The notes under the pieces are model-generated. The model saw only the letters and a program-made list of their open reading frames with translations. It was not told where the DNA came from and made no database searches. Positions 7,968 through 15,158 of a DNA stretch of 64,000 nucleotides are shown here, piece by piece (the first letter of the stretch is position 1; each line of letters starts with the position of its first letter). The stretch is from Dyella silvae (GTDB lineage: Bacteria > Pseudomonadota > Gammaproteobacteria > Xanthomonadales > Rhodanobacteraceae), in the NCBI RefSeq assembly GCF_026421305.1, contig NZ_JAPJBQ010000005.1, positions 248,001 to 312,000 on the forward strand, written 5' to 3'. Position numbers and translations under genes: made by a program.

Positions 7968-10153
7968 GGATTACGGGCTACCGGTGTGCCTGCGGCCTTG
8001 GTCAGCGCTTCTTCGACCAGCGAAGAGGTGAGCACGGTAGGCAGCTTCTGGCCGTCGCCGCCATCCTTGGGGAACACCACATAAAGCGGCACGCCCGGCG
8101 AGTGGTAGTGCTGCAGAAAGGCGGTAATGGACGGGTCTTCGTTGGTCCAGTCGCCTTTCATGTAGACCGCGCCGGTCTTCTTCAGCAGATCGCGGAATGC
8201 GTCGGTGTTCAGCACGGCGTGCTCATTGGCCTTGCAGGTGATGCACCAGTCGGCGGTCATGTCGACAAAGACCGGCGTGCCCGCCTTGCGCAGTTCCGCA
8301 AGCTTCTCCGGGGTGAACGCCACCACGCCGTCCGTCGTTACTGTCGCGGCATTCGTTGTGACGGGCAGACGCACCAGGGCATACAGGGGAATGGCGGTGA
8401 GCACAGCCAGCACCACCACGAAGGCGCGGCTGCGGCCACTGCTCCAGCGGGTGCGCTCGAACCACCACAGCGTCATCGCCAGCAGCACGGCAGCCACCAG
8501 CAGCAGGCCCACGGCATCTGCACCGCGCTGGTGGGCGAGCACCCAGGCCAGCCACACGGCGGCCAGATACATCGGGAAGGCCAGCACCTGCTTGAGCGTT
8601 TCCATCCACGCACCGGGCCTCGGCAACAGGCGGGCAAGCGCCGGTACGAAGCCCACCGCCAGGAACGGCAAGGCCAGGCCGAGACCGAGCGCCAGGAAGA
8701 TCAGCATCGCGTGCCATGCCGGTGCTGCCAGCGCATAAGCCAACGCCGTTCCCATATACGGGCCGGTGCACGGGCTGGCCACGACCACGGCGAGCACGCC
8801 GGTAAAGAAGTCACCGCGCAGGCCCTGCTGGTTGGCCAGCGAACTGCCGACGTTGCCAAGCGATGCACCAAACTGCACCACGCCCGACATCGACAGGCCC
8901 ACCGCCAGCATGATCAGCGACAGTGCGGCCACCACCAGCGGGTTCTGCAACTGCACGCCCCACGCTGCCTTCAGGGCGAGGATGGCCAGGCCCAGCACGA
9001 TAAAGCTGACCAGCACGCCGGCGGTGTACATCAATGCGTGGCTGCGACGGCGCGCGGTGTTTTCGCCACTCTCGATCAGCGACACGGCCTTGATCGACAG
9101 CACCGGCAGCACGCACGGCATCAGGTTGAGGATCAGTCCGCCGCCCAGCGCGAGCAGCAGGGCATAGGCAAAGCTGACATCGAGCGCCTCGGTGGCTTTT
9201 GCCGGCGGCATTTCCGGCGCCGGCTCGGCGTTGGTACCTGAGGTCGGCGTGGCGCTACCGAGGTCGATGCTCAGCGCACGCGTCATCAGCGGATAGCACA
9301 GGCCGCCGTCCTGACAGCCCTGGAAGCTGGCTTCCAGCGCGACTGATGCGTGGCCAGCGGTGTCGCCAACAAGGGTCACCGGCACTTCGACCTGATCGAC
9401 ATACACCGTCGTCGTTCCGAAGTGCGGATCGTCCTTCTGCACCCCGGCGGGCCACTCGGGCTTGGCCAGCGAGAGACCGTCGGCATCCTTCAGGCGCAGC
9501 GCGGTCTGATCGCGATAGAGGTAGTAGCCCTTGGGCATGGTCCAGCGCAGCAGCAGATGCTGGCGGTCCTGTGCGAGCGCTTCCAGCTTGAACGCTTGTT
9601 CGGCGGGCAGGGCCGTGCCATCGGTCGATTTGTTGGAGCCGAGCTTGCTCAGCGCCGCGCCGAGCGAGGTGCCGGCGCCGGCACCGCCGGAAGCCGCAGG
9701 CAGATCGAGCGTCAGGTGCTCGGTATGCGGCGGATAGCAGATCTTGGGCTCGACTTCGTGGCAGCCCTGGTACGTCACCGCCATCGCCAGCTGGGTGGTG
9801 CCCGCGGCCAGCGTGTAAGGCACGGTGGCGTCGACGCCATGGTGATAGGTCTCCACGTCGCCCAGGTATTCGTCGTGATGCTTTTCGCCGTCGGGCAGCT
9901 TCGCTTCGCCCAGCGTGGCGCCATCGCCGGCCTTGAACTTCATGCGGCCGCGATAGAGGTAATAGTCGGGCGCGATGGTCCAGTGCAGCTTGATGACGCC
10001 GGGCGTCGACGTGTCGGTGCTCAGCTTGTACGCCTCGGTGACCGGCAGCAGGCCATCGAGATCATCCTGAGCAAAGGCGGGCAGTGCGCCCAGCAACAGG
10101 CACCACAGAACAGTAAGGCAGGCGGCAAGCCGGCCGGGGCGAATCAGGCGCAT
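7964..10153 (-). CDS. dsbD: Thiol:disulfide interchange protein DsbD, with duplicated alpha domain
   Basis: DsbD moves electrons from cytoplasmic thioredoxin across the inner membrane to periplasmic partners. The 729-residue product has a signal peptide (residues 1-27, ending AFAQ), two tandem alpha-type domains, each with a Cys pair (QGCHEVEPKICYP and QGCQDGGLCYP), an eight-helix membrane core with the two redox cysteines in LMPCVLP and ASPCTGP, and a C-terminal thioredoxin-like gamma domain with WCITCK. E. coli DsbD has about 565 residues and one alpha domain, so the extra length is the second copy. Start at 10153 puts the signal peptide first; the open frame to 10354 upstream is not gene-like. 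Coupled to the TlpA gene by a 4-base overlap. Confidence 0.96.
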   Translation of the reverse strand: MRLIRPGRLAACLTVLWCLLLGALPAFAQDDLDGLLPVTEAYKLSTDTSTPGVIKLHWTIAPDYYLYRGRMKFKAGDGATLGEAKLPDGEKHHDEYLGDVETYHHGVDATVPYTLAAGTTQLAMAVTYQGCHEVEPKICYPPHTEHLTLDLPAASGGAGAGTSLGAALSKLGSNKSTDGTALPAEQAFKLEALAQDRQHLLLRWTMPKGYYLYRDQTALRLKDADGLSLAKPEWPAGVQKDDPHFGTTTVYVDQVEVPVTLVGDTAGHASVALEASFQGCQDGGLCYPLMTRALSIDLGSATPTSGTNAEPAPEMPPAKATEALDVSFAYALLLALGGGLILNLMPCVLPVLSIKAVSLIESGENTARRRSHALMYTAGVLVSFIVLGLAILALKAAWGVQLQNPLVVAALSLIMLAVGLSMSGVVQFGASLGNVGSSLANQQGLRGDFFTGVLAVVVASPCTGPYMGTALAYALAAPAWHAMLIFLALGLGLALPFLAVGFVPALARLLPRPGAWMETLKQVLAFPMYLAAVWLAWVLAHQRGADAVGLLLVAAVLLAMTLWWFERTRWSSGRSRAFVVVLAVLTAIPLYALVRLPVTTNAATVTTDGVVAFTPEKLAELRKAGTPVFVDMTADWCITCKANEHAVLNTDAFRDLLKKTGAVYMKGDWTNEDPSITAFLQHYHSPGVPLYVVFPKDGGDGQKLPTVLTSSLVEEALTKAAGTPVARNP

Positions 10154-10254
10154 TGCGGCTCCAGCGTATGCAGGGCCCGCGCCGTAGCGCAGGCGAGTGG
10201 GGATTATGGCGCTTGCAGCGTCTCGGGATGATGTCCCGAACGTAAGCGTGTGTA

Positions 10255-11169
10255 TCAGGCGCGTTCTGTCGCAGGGTCGGACAAGGTCCCGGCGGATGAG
10301 CGCGGGCGTAGCAGTCCGGTGGTCAGTGCGACACCCAGCAGGATGACCACGCAACCACCGGCCATCGCCAGCGTGACGGGTTCATGCAGGAACAGCAGCC
10401 CCCACACCACACCGAACACCGGGATAAGAAACATCACCACCATGCTGCGTGATGCGCCGACGCGGGCCATCAAGCTGTAGAACAGCACATAGGCGAGTGA
10501 CGTGCAGATGGCGGCCAGGCCGAACACTGCCAGCCACGATGTCCAACCCGGCGTGTGAGTGGGCCACGTCCAGACGGTGAAGGGCAGCAGTATCAGTGCG
10601 GCGGCCAGCTGGCTGCCGGTGGCGACGCTGAGCGGCGTGACGCCACTGCGCAGGCGCCGATGACTGTAGTGGGCGCCAAAGGAGTAACAGATATTGGCAC
10701 CCAGGCAGGCGGCCATCGCCCAGCCGGTTGCATGCGCGCCGCCGCTCAAGCCGAGGGTGCCGACCACCAGCCACACCACGCCGGTGAAACCGATCAACAG
10801 GCCAGTGGCCTGCGTGGCGCTCAGCTTCTCGCCCAGCAACATCCAGCCCGACAGCGCCACCAGCAGTGGCGCGATGGCGTCGGAAATGGCGGAGACGCCG
10901 GCCGGCAGACTCTTCGCCGCATAGGAGAACAGCACGAACGGCAGCGCCGAATTGGCGATGCCGACGATGGCGATATCACGCCAGTGCGTGCGCATTTCCG
11001 CGCATCGCGTGCGGGTCAGCAGCGGGATCGAGCAGATCGCCGCGCCAATGGCCCGCATGCCGGCCAGCGCCATGCCGCCGAACTCGTCGGCGCCCATGCG
11101 CATGAACAGGAACGATGCGCCCCAGATGGCTCCCAGCAACAGCAAGGCGACGATGTCGGAGGTTTTCAT
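10255..11169 (-). CDS. EamA/DMT-family permease
   Basis: A 304-residue inner-membrane protein with about ten hydrophobic segments arranged as two EamA repeats, the drug/metabolite transporter fold. The first repeat opens VALLLLGAIWGASFLFMRMG and the second contains GASRSMVVMFLIPVFGVVWG and ends in LLGVALTTGLL, both family signatures. Start at 11169 (MKTSDI) fits the family N-terminus. The substrate cannot be told from sequence; homologues export amino acids, metabolites or toxic compounds. It stands alone on the minus strand between dsbD and a repeat-rich gap, so it has no clear operon partner. Confidence 0.88.
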   Translation of the reverse strand: MKTSDIVALLLLGAIWGASFLFMRMGADEFGGMALAGMRAIGAAICSIPLLTRTRCAEMRTHWRDIAIVGIANSALPFVLFSYAAKSLPAGVSAISDAIAPLLVALSGWMLLGEKLSATQATGLLIGFTGVVWLVVGTLGLSGGAHATGWAMAACLGANICYSFGAHYSHRRLRSGVTPLSVATGSQLAAALILLPFTVWTWPTHTPGWTSWLAVFGLAAICTSLAYVLFYSLMARVGASRSMVVMFLIPVFGVVWGLLFLHEPVTLAMAGGCVVILLGVALTTGLLRPRSSAGTLSDPATERA

Positions 11170-11228
11170 GGTTGTGCCTGTCTTTGTTGTTGACTCGTCG
11201 AGCAATGACTCGGGGCTTGCTCTTTGCC

Positions 11229-11260
11229 CGTCATTCCGGCGCAGGCCGGAATCCAGTGAC
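11229..11260. repeat. REP-like palindrome, family 1
   Basis: GTCATTCCGGCGCAGGCCGG followed by AATCCAG. It is mirrored by the copy at 11325-11354 in opposite orientation, 65 bases away; the two form a REP pair in the EamA-GST gap. Confidence 0.7.
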
Positions 11261-11324
11261 GTTATGGATGGGTTTTCGCGACTTGGTCTGGTGCGCTCTT
11301 TCGCAACAACCGGTCGCTACCGCT

Positions 11325-11354
11325 ACTGGATTCCGGCCTGCGCCGGAATGACGG
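11325..11354. repeat. REP-like palindrome, family 1 (inverted partner)
   Basis: CTGGATTCCGGCCTGCGCCG followed by GAATGACGG, the reverse complement of 11229-11260. Rest of the gap (11170-11419) shows no gene. Confidence 0.7.
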
Positions 11355-11419
11355 AGCTGAGAGGCGGCTCTTCCTACGGAAGGCTAGCCGCCCATAGTGT
11401 CAGAACCTGTCAGCAGCCT

Positions 11420-12118
11420 TCAGGCTTTCGGTGTCGCGCCCTGTCCAAACAGCACGCGGCGTTCTTCTTCCGTCAGCGCCTGCTTGGGCTGGTAGGCGTT
11501 CTCCACGCCCTCGTACGTGCGCAGCGTGGCCGGGCGCTGAGACATGGCGATGAACCAGCGCTCCAGGTTCGGGAAATCCGCCAGGTTCTGGCCGTGTGCC
11601 TCGTGCGGCACGATCCACGGATAGCAGGCGATGTCGGCGATGGAGAACTCGCCGCAGATGAACTCGCGCCCGGCCAGCCGGCGATCGAGCACGCCGTACA
11701 GGCGCGCCACTTCGCGGGTGTAGCGGTCGATGGCGTAGGGCACCTTTTCCGGCGCATACACATTGAAGTGCCCGATCTGGCCAGCCATGGGTCCCAGCCC
11801 GGAGACCTGCCAGAACAACCACTCCAGTACTTCTACCCGGCCAGCCGCGTCCTTGGGCATGAACCGGCCGATCTTCTCGGCCAGATACAGCATGATCGCG
11901 CCCGATTCGAACACCGCCAGCGGCGCACCGCCGCCGGCCGGCGCATGGTCGACGATGGCGGGAATCTTGTTGTTCGGCGAAATGGCCAGAAATTCCGGCT
12001 TGAACTGCTCGCCCTTGCTCAGGCTCACCGGCGTGATGAAGTAGGGCAGTCCCGCCTCCTCAAGGAACAGCTTGAGCTTCAGGCCGTTGGGGGTGGCGGC
12101 GAAATACAGCTCGATCAT
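11420..12118 (-). CDS. YfcG-like glutathione S-transferase family protein
   Basis: A 232-residue cytoplasmic protein close to E. coli YfcG (disulfide-bond reductase, GST Nu class). The N-terminal thioredoxin-like domain has MIELYFAATPNGLKLKLFLEE, ISPNNKIPAIVDH and the glutathione-contacting FESGAIMLYLAEK; the C-terminal helical domain has the LEWLFWQVSGLGPMAGQ and FSIADIACYPW motifs. As in YfcG, the catalytic Ser/Thr is replaced by the TPN motif (T9, N11), which suggests GSH/GSSG-linked disulfide reduction rather than conjugation. Start at 12118 gives the family N-terminus. It is divergent from the MocR-type regulator, with an inverted repeat in between. Confidence 0.93.
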   Translation of the reverse strand: MIELYFAATPNGLKLKLFLEEAGLPYFITPVSLSKGEQFKPEFLAISPNNKIPAIVDHAPAGGGAPLAVFESGAIMLYLAEKIGRFMPKDAAGRVEVLEWLFWQVSGLGPMAGQIGHFNVYAPEKVPYAIDRYTREVARLYGVLDRRLAGREFICGEFSIADIACYPWIVPHEAHGQNLADFPNLERWFIAMSQRPATLRTYEGVENAYQPKQALTEEERRVLFGQGATPKA

Positions 12119-12160
12119 GGCGGGGCTCCATTGAAGTGATGGGGTCAGTGTCGGGGTTTC

Positions 12161-12207
12161 ACTGGTCTTGAAAAAGATCCAGATCACGGGAATTCTTGAG
12201 GACCAGT
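12161..12207. promoter_or_regulatory. Candidate operator in GST/MocR intergenic region
   Basis: ACTGGTC (12161-12167) and its reverse complement GACCAGT (12201-12207) form an inverted repeat, and a second near-palindrome CTGGTCTT...AAGATCCAG lies at 12162-12182. MocR-type regulators usually bind such sites at their own divergent promoters. The assignment is an inference. Confidence 0.4.
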
Positions 12208-12227
12208 CAAACCACCCGGACACCGGC

Positions 12228-13676
12228 ATGGACCAACCCCTGGCCTTTCCACTGGATATTCCCGTGCGCGGTCGGCTCCAGGCGCTGCATGGACAACTGC
12301 GGGCGGCGATTCTGGATGGGCGGCTGCGTACCGGCCAGGTCCTGCCTTCGACCCGCGCGCTGGCCACCTCGCTGGGGGTGTCGCGCAACACCGTGGTGGC
12401 GGCGTACGACCTGCTGCTCAGCGAGGGCTATGTGGTCTCGCGGCAGGGCGCCAGTTACCTGGTGGCGCATACCGGTCCCACCGAGGCGAGCGCTTCCCGG
12501 CCGGATGCCGGGGCCGAGCAGCGTCTACAGCCGCAATGGCGCGACGCGGTCGCTCCGCTGCCCATGAATGCCTTGCCACCGTCGCGCTACGACCTGCGCG
12601 TGGGGCTGCCTGATATCTCGCGTTTTCCGTTCGAGGCGTGGCGCAAGCTGTCTGCTCGTGCGTTGCGCGGGCTCACCCGCGCGATGTCTGCCTATGATGC
12701 CGTCGAAGGGCGCGGGGCCCTGCGTGAAGCGATTGCGGGGCACGTGTCGTTCACGCGCGCGGTGATTTGCAGCGCGGCAGACATCATGGTGACGGGTGGT
12801 GCGCAGCAGGCCTTCGACCTGCTGGCGCGCATTCTGGTGACGCCGGGGCGCACGGTGGTGGCGGTGGAGGATCCCGGTTATCCGCCATTGCGTGCCAGCT
12901 TCGAAGTCGCCGGCGCGAACGTGGTGCCCGTGCCGATCGACGACGAAGGTCTGATCGTCGAGCAGATTCCCACCGACGCACGCGTCATCTACGTCACGCC
13001 GTCGCACCAGTTTCCCTCCGGCATGGCGATGTCGCCTGCGCGTCGCGCCGCCTTGCTCGACTTCGCCCGGCGGCAGGGCGCCGTGATCATCGAGGACGAC
13101 TACGACGGCGAGTTCCGCTACGGCGGGCGTCCGCTGGATGCGCTGCAGACCCTGGATCGCGACGGCACCGTGTTCTACGTCGGCACGTTTTCCAAGAGCC
13201 TGTTTCCCACGTTGCGCCTGGGTTACGTGGTGGCGCCCGCATGGGCGATGGCGGCGCTGGGCAGCCTGCGGCAGCTCGTGGACCGGCACGGCGACCTGCT
13301 GGCGCAGGACACGCTGGCACTGTTCATCGCCGAAGGCCATCTCGCGCGGCACGTACGCAAGATGCGGCGCATTTATGCCGAGCGCCGCGACGCCTTGCTC
13401 GATGGTCTGTCGCGGCATGCGGGCGAAGCCTTGCGGCCGCTGGCCTCGGATGCCGGCCTGCACATCGCCGCGGAACTGCTGTGGCCGGTGGCTGCCAGCC
13501 AGTTGGTGAAGGATGCGGCGGCCAAAGACATGCGCATCGAGGCGCTGGGTGACTACGCCGTGGGCGAGCACAAGCCCAACGGCCTCGTGTTCGGGCTCGG
13601 CGGCGTGCCAGCCACGCGCATGGACGAGGCGGCGCGCCAACTGGCCCGGTTGCTGGAGGCATACCGTCCGCGCTGA
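12228..13676 (+). CDS. MocR/PdxR-family PLP-dependent transcriptional regulator
   Basis: A 482-residue regulator with an N-terminal GntR-type winged helix (LRTGQVLPSTRALATSLGVSRNTVVAAYDLL, about residues 35-65) joined to an aminotransferase-like fold of class I. The PLP lysine is present in GTFSKSLFP (K323), with the EDDYDGEFRY motif upstream and LRLGY after it. Such proteins sense an amino compound or PLP and control a divergent gene, here the YfcG-like GST; whether this one is PdxR proper is not clear because no pdxST lies nearby. Start at 12228 (MDQPLAFPLD) was preferred to 12168, whose extra 20 residues lie in the likely operator. Confidence 0.92.
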   Translation: MDQPLAFPLDIPVRGRLQALHGQLRAAILDGRLRTGQVLPSTRALATSLGVSRNTVVAAYDLLLSEGYVVSRQGASYLVAHTGPTEASASRPDAGAEQRLQPQWRDAVAPLPMNALPPSRYDLRVGLPDISRFPFEAWRKLSARALRGLTRAMSAYDAVEGRGALREAIAGHVSFTRAVICSAADIMVTGGAQQAFDLLARILVTPGRTVVAVEDPGYPPLRASFEVAGANVVPVPIDDEGLIVEQIPTDARVIYVTPSHQFPSGMAMSPARRAALLDFARRQGAVIIEDDYDGEFRYGGRPLDALQTLDRDGTVFYVGTFSKSLFPTLRLGYVVAPAWAMAALGSLRQLVDRHGDLLAQDTLALFIAEGHLARHVRKMRRIYAERRDALLDGLSRHAGEALRPLASDAGLHIAAELLWPVAASQLVKDAAAKDMRIEALGDYAVGEHKPNGLVFGLGGVPATRMDEAARQLARLLEAYRPR

Positions 13677-13767
13677 CGCTGGTCCCTTCGTTTCCGCGCC
13701 AACTGGATCTGTCCGGTCGCGGTGTCGCGGAGCAGCATGCGAGGCCTCCCCATCAAGGAAGTCTGCC

Positions 13768-14778
13768 GTGCGTTACCTCCTCCTGCTATGCCTGATGTTG
13801 TCCTGCGCGCTGGCGCAGGCGTCTGAGTCTGGTCAGTCGCGCGCCGAATCGGCCGGACATAGCCTGATCGGGCAGCCCGCGCCACGCATGGTGGTGAAAA
13901 CCATCGACGGCCAGACCATCGATCTGGGCGCGCTGTACGGCAAAAAGGCCGTCTACCTGAAGTTCTGGGCAACCTGGTGCGTGCCCTGCCGCGAACAGAT
14001 GCCGCACTTCGAGCGCACTTACGAAGATGCCGGCCCGGATATGGCGGTCATCGCCATCGACGTGGGTTTCGACGACAGCGTGGACGAAGTGCGCAAATAC
14101 CGTCAGGCCGTGGGCCTGAGCATGCCCATCGTGTTTGACGACGGCACGCTGGACGAGGCGTTTCATTTGCGCGTGACGCCGCAGCACGTGGTGATCGGCC
14201 GCGACGGCCGCATCCTCTATGTGGGTCATGAGGCAAACGACAAGCTGGATGCTGCGTTGGCGCAGGCGCGCCGCAGTTCATCCACGCAGGTCGCAGCGGC
14301 CACCGCACCGAAAGACGAGCCGCACTACGACATCGGCGACAGCGTGCCCGCGTTCAACGTGCATACGCTGGATGGCAAGTCGCTGCCCGCTTTCGGCGCC
14401 ACGCCGGGGCAACCCACGGTGCTGTTGTTCCTTTCGCCGTGGTGCGAGTCCTATCTCGCCAAGAGCCGTCCCGCGTTGGCGCAAAGTTGCCGCACGGCTC
14501 GCGAGCGTGCCGACGTGCTGGCGCGCGACAGCCACGCACGCTGGCTCGGCATCGCCTCGGGTCTGTGGGCGAGCCGTGACGAGCTGGCTGACTATCAGCG
14601 CGAGCACCATGTCGCCATGCCGCTGGCGTTGGACGATTCGGGGGCGCTGTTCCGTCGCTTCCGCGTCATGCACGTGCCGACGGTGATCGTGTTGGATGCA
14701 CAGGGTAAAGTGCTGCGCCGTAGCGAAGATGTCGATGCCGCGATGCCGGCGCAGCAGCCTGCCGTCTCGGTGCGCTGA
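13768..14778 (+). CDS. Exported protein with two thioredoxin-like domains, the second degenerate
   Basis: A 336-residue periplasmic protein with a signal peptide (MRYLLLLCLMLSCALAQA). The first redoxin domain (about residues 30-165) has an intact active site, WATWCVPC (C71, C74). The second (about 195-325) has the same fold signals (AFNVHTLDGKSLPAF, VMHVPTVIVLD) but the site reads SPWCESY, with C226 present and the resolving cysteine replaced by Y229. The GTG start at 13768 has AAGGAA seven bases upstream and gives a clean signal peptide. The stop overlaps the next gene (TGATG). One domain probably acts as a disulfide reductase or oxidase; the second may bind rather than catalyse. Confidence 0.86.
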   Translation: MRYLLLLCLMLSCALAQASESGQSRAESAGHSLIGQPAPRMVVKTIDGQTIDLGALYGKKAVYLKFWATWCVPCREQMPHFERTYEDAGPDMAVIAIDVGFDDSVDEVRKYRQAVGLSMPIVFDDGTLDEAFHLRVTPQHVVIGRDGRILYVGHEANDKLDAALAQARRSSSTQVAAATAPKDEPHYDIGDSVPAFNVHTLDGKSLPAFGATPGQPTVLLFLSPWCESYLAKSRPALAQSCRTARERADVLARDSHARWLGIASGLWASRDELADYQREHHVAMPLALDDSGALFRRFRVMHVPTVIVLDAQGKVLRRSEDVDAAMPAQQPAVSVR

Positions 14779-15158
14779 TGATGCGCGCCGCCCGGGGTTT
14801 GCTCTGGATGATGGCGCTCGCCGTGGCGGCGCCGGTCATGGCGACGCAAGACGAATCGCTGCTGACCGCGGCATTGACGCGCGCACCCGGTCAGTCACTC
14901 GAAGCCCTGCGCGTTACTTACGCGCCGGGCGAATCATCCAAACCGCATTCGCATGACCGCGATGCCTAAGTATATGTGCTGCAAGGCCACGTGCGCAGCC
15001 AGGTTGAAAGGCAGCCATTGCGCGTCTACGCCCCGGGCGAAAGCTGGTTCGAGCCGGCGGGTGCGCGCCACCTGGTCAGCGGCAATGCCAGCACAAGCGA
15101 GCGCGCTACGTTCCTGGTGGTGTTCGTGGGTGCGCCGAAGCTTCAGCCCGGGCGGTAG
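14778..15158 (+). pseudogene. Exported cupin-domain protein, interrupted by an in-frame TAA
   Basis: A signal peptide (WMMALAVAAPVMA) leads into the cupin motif YAPGESSKPHSHDRDA, then TAA at 14967-14969, then in the same frame VYVLQGHVRSQV, YAPGESWFEPAGARH and FLVVFVGAP. Reading through the stop (TAA where TAT or TAC would give Tyr) restores an ordinary 126-residue single-domain cupin, so one base change broke the gene. Loss of the second half removes the beta-barrel. A start at GTG 14976 could make only the C-terminal piece. A sequencing error cannot be ruled out. The gene starts within the stop codon of the redoxin gene and overlaps the converging sulfotransferase gene by 16 bases. Confidence 0.8.

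Noticed and set aside
14967..14969. TAA in the cupin gene as a recoded sense codon
   Set aside because: No known recoding of TAA in these bacteria and no structure nearby; a nonsense change or sequencing error is simpler.
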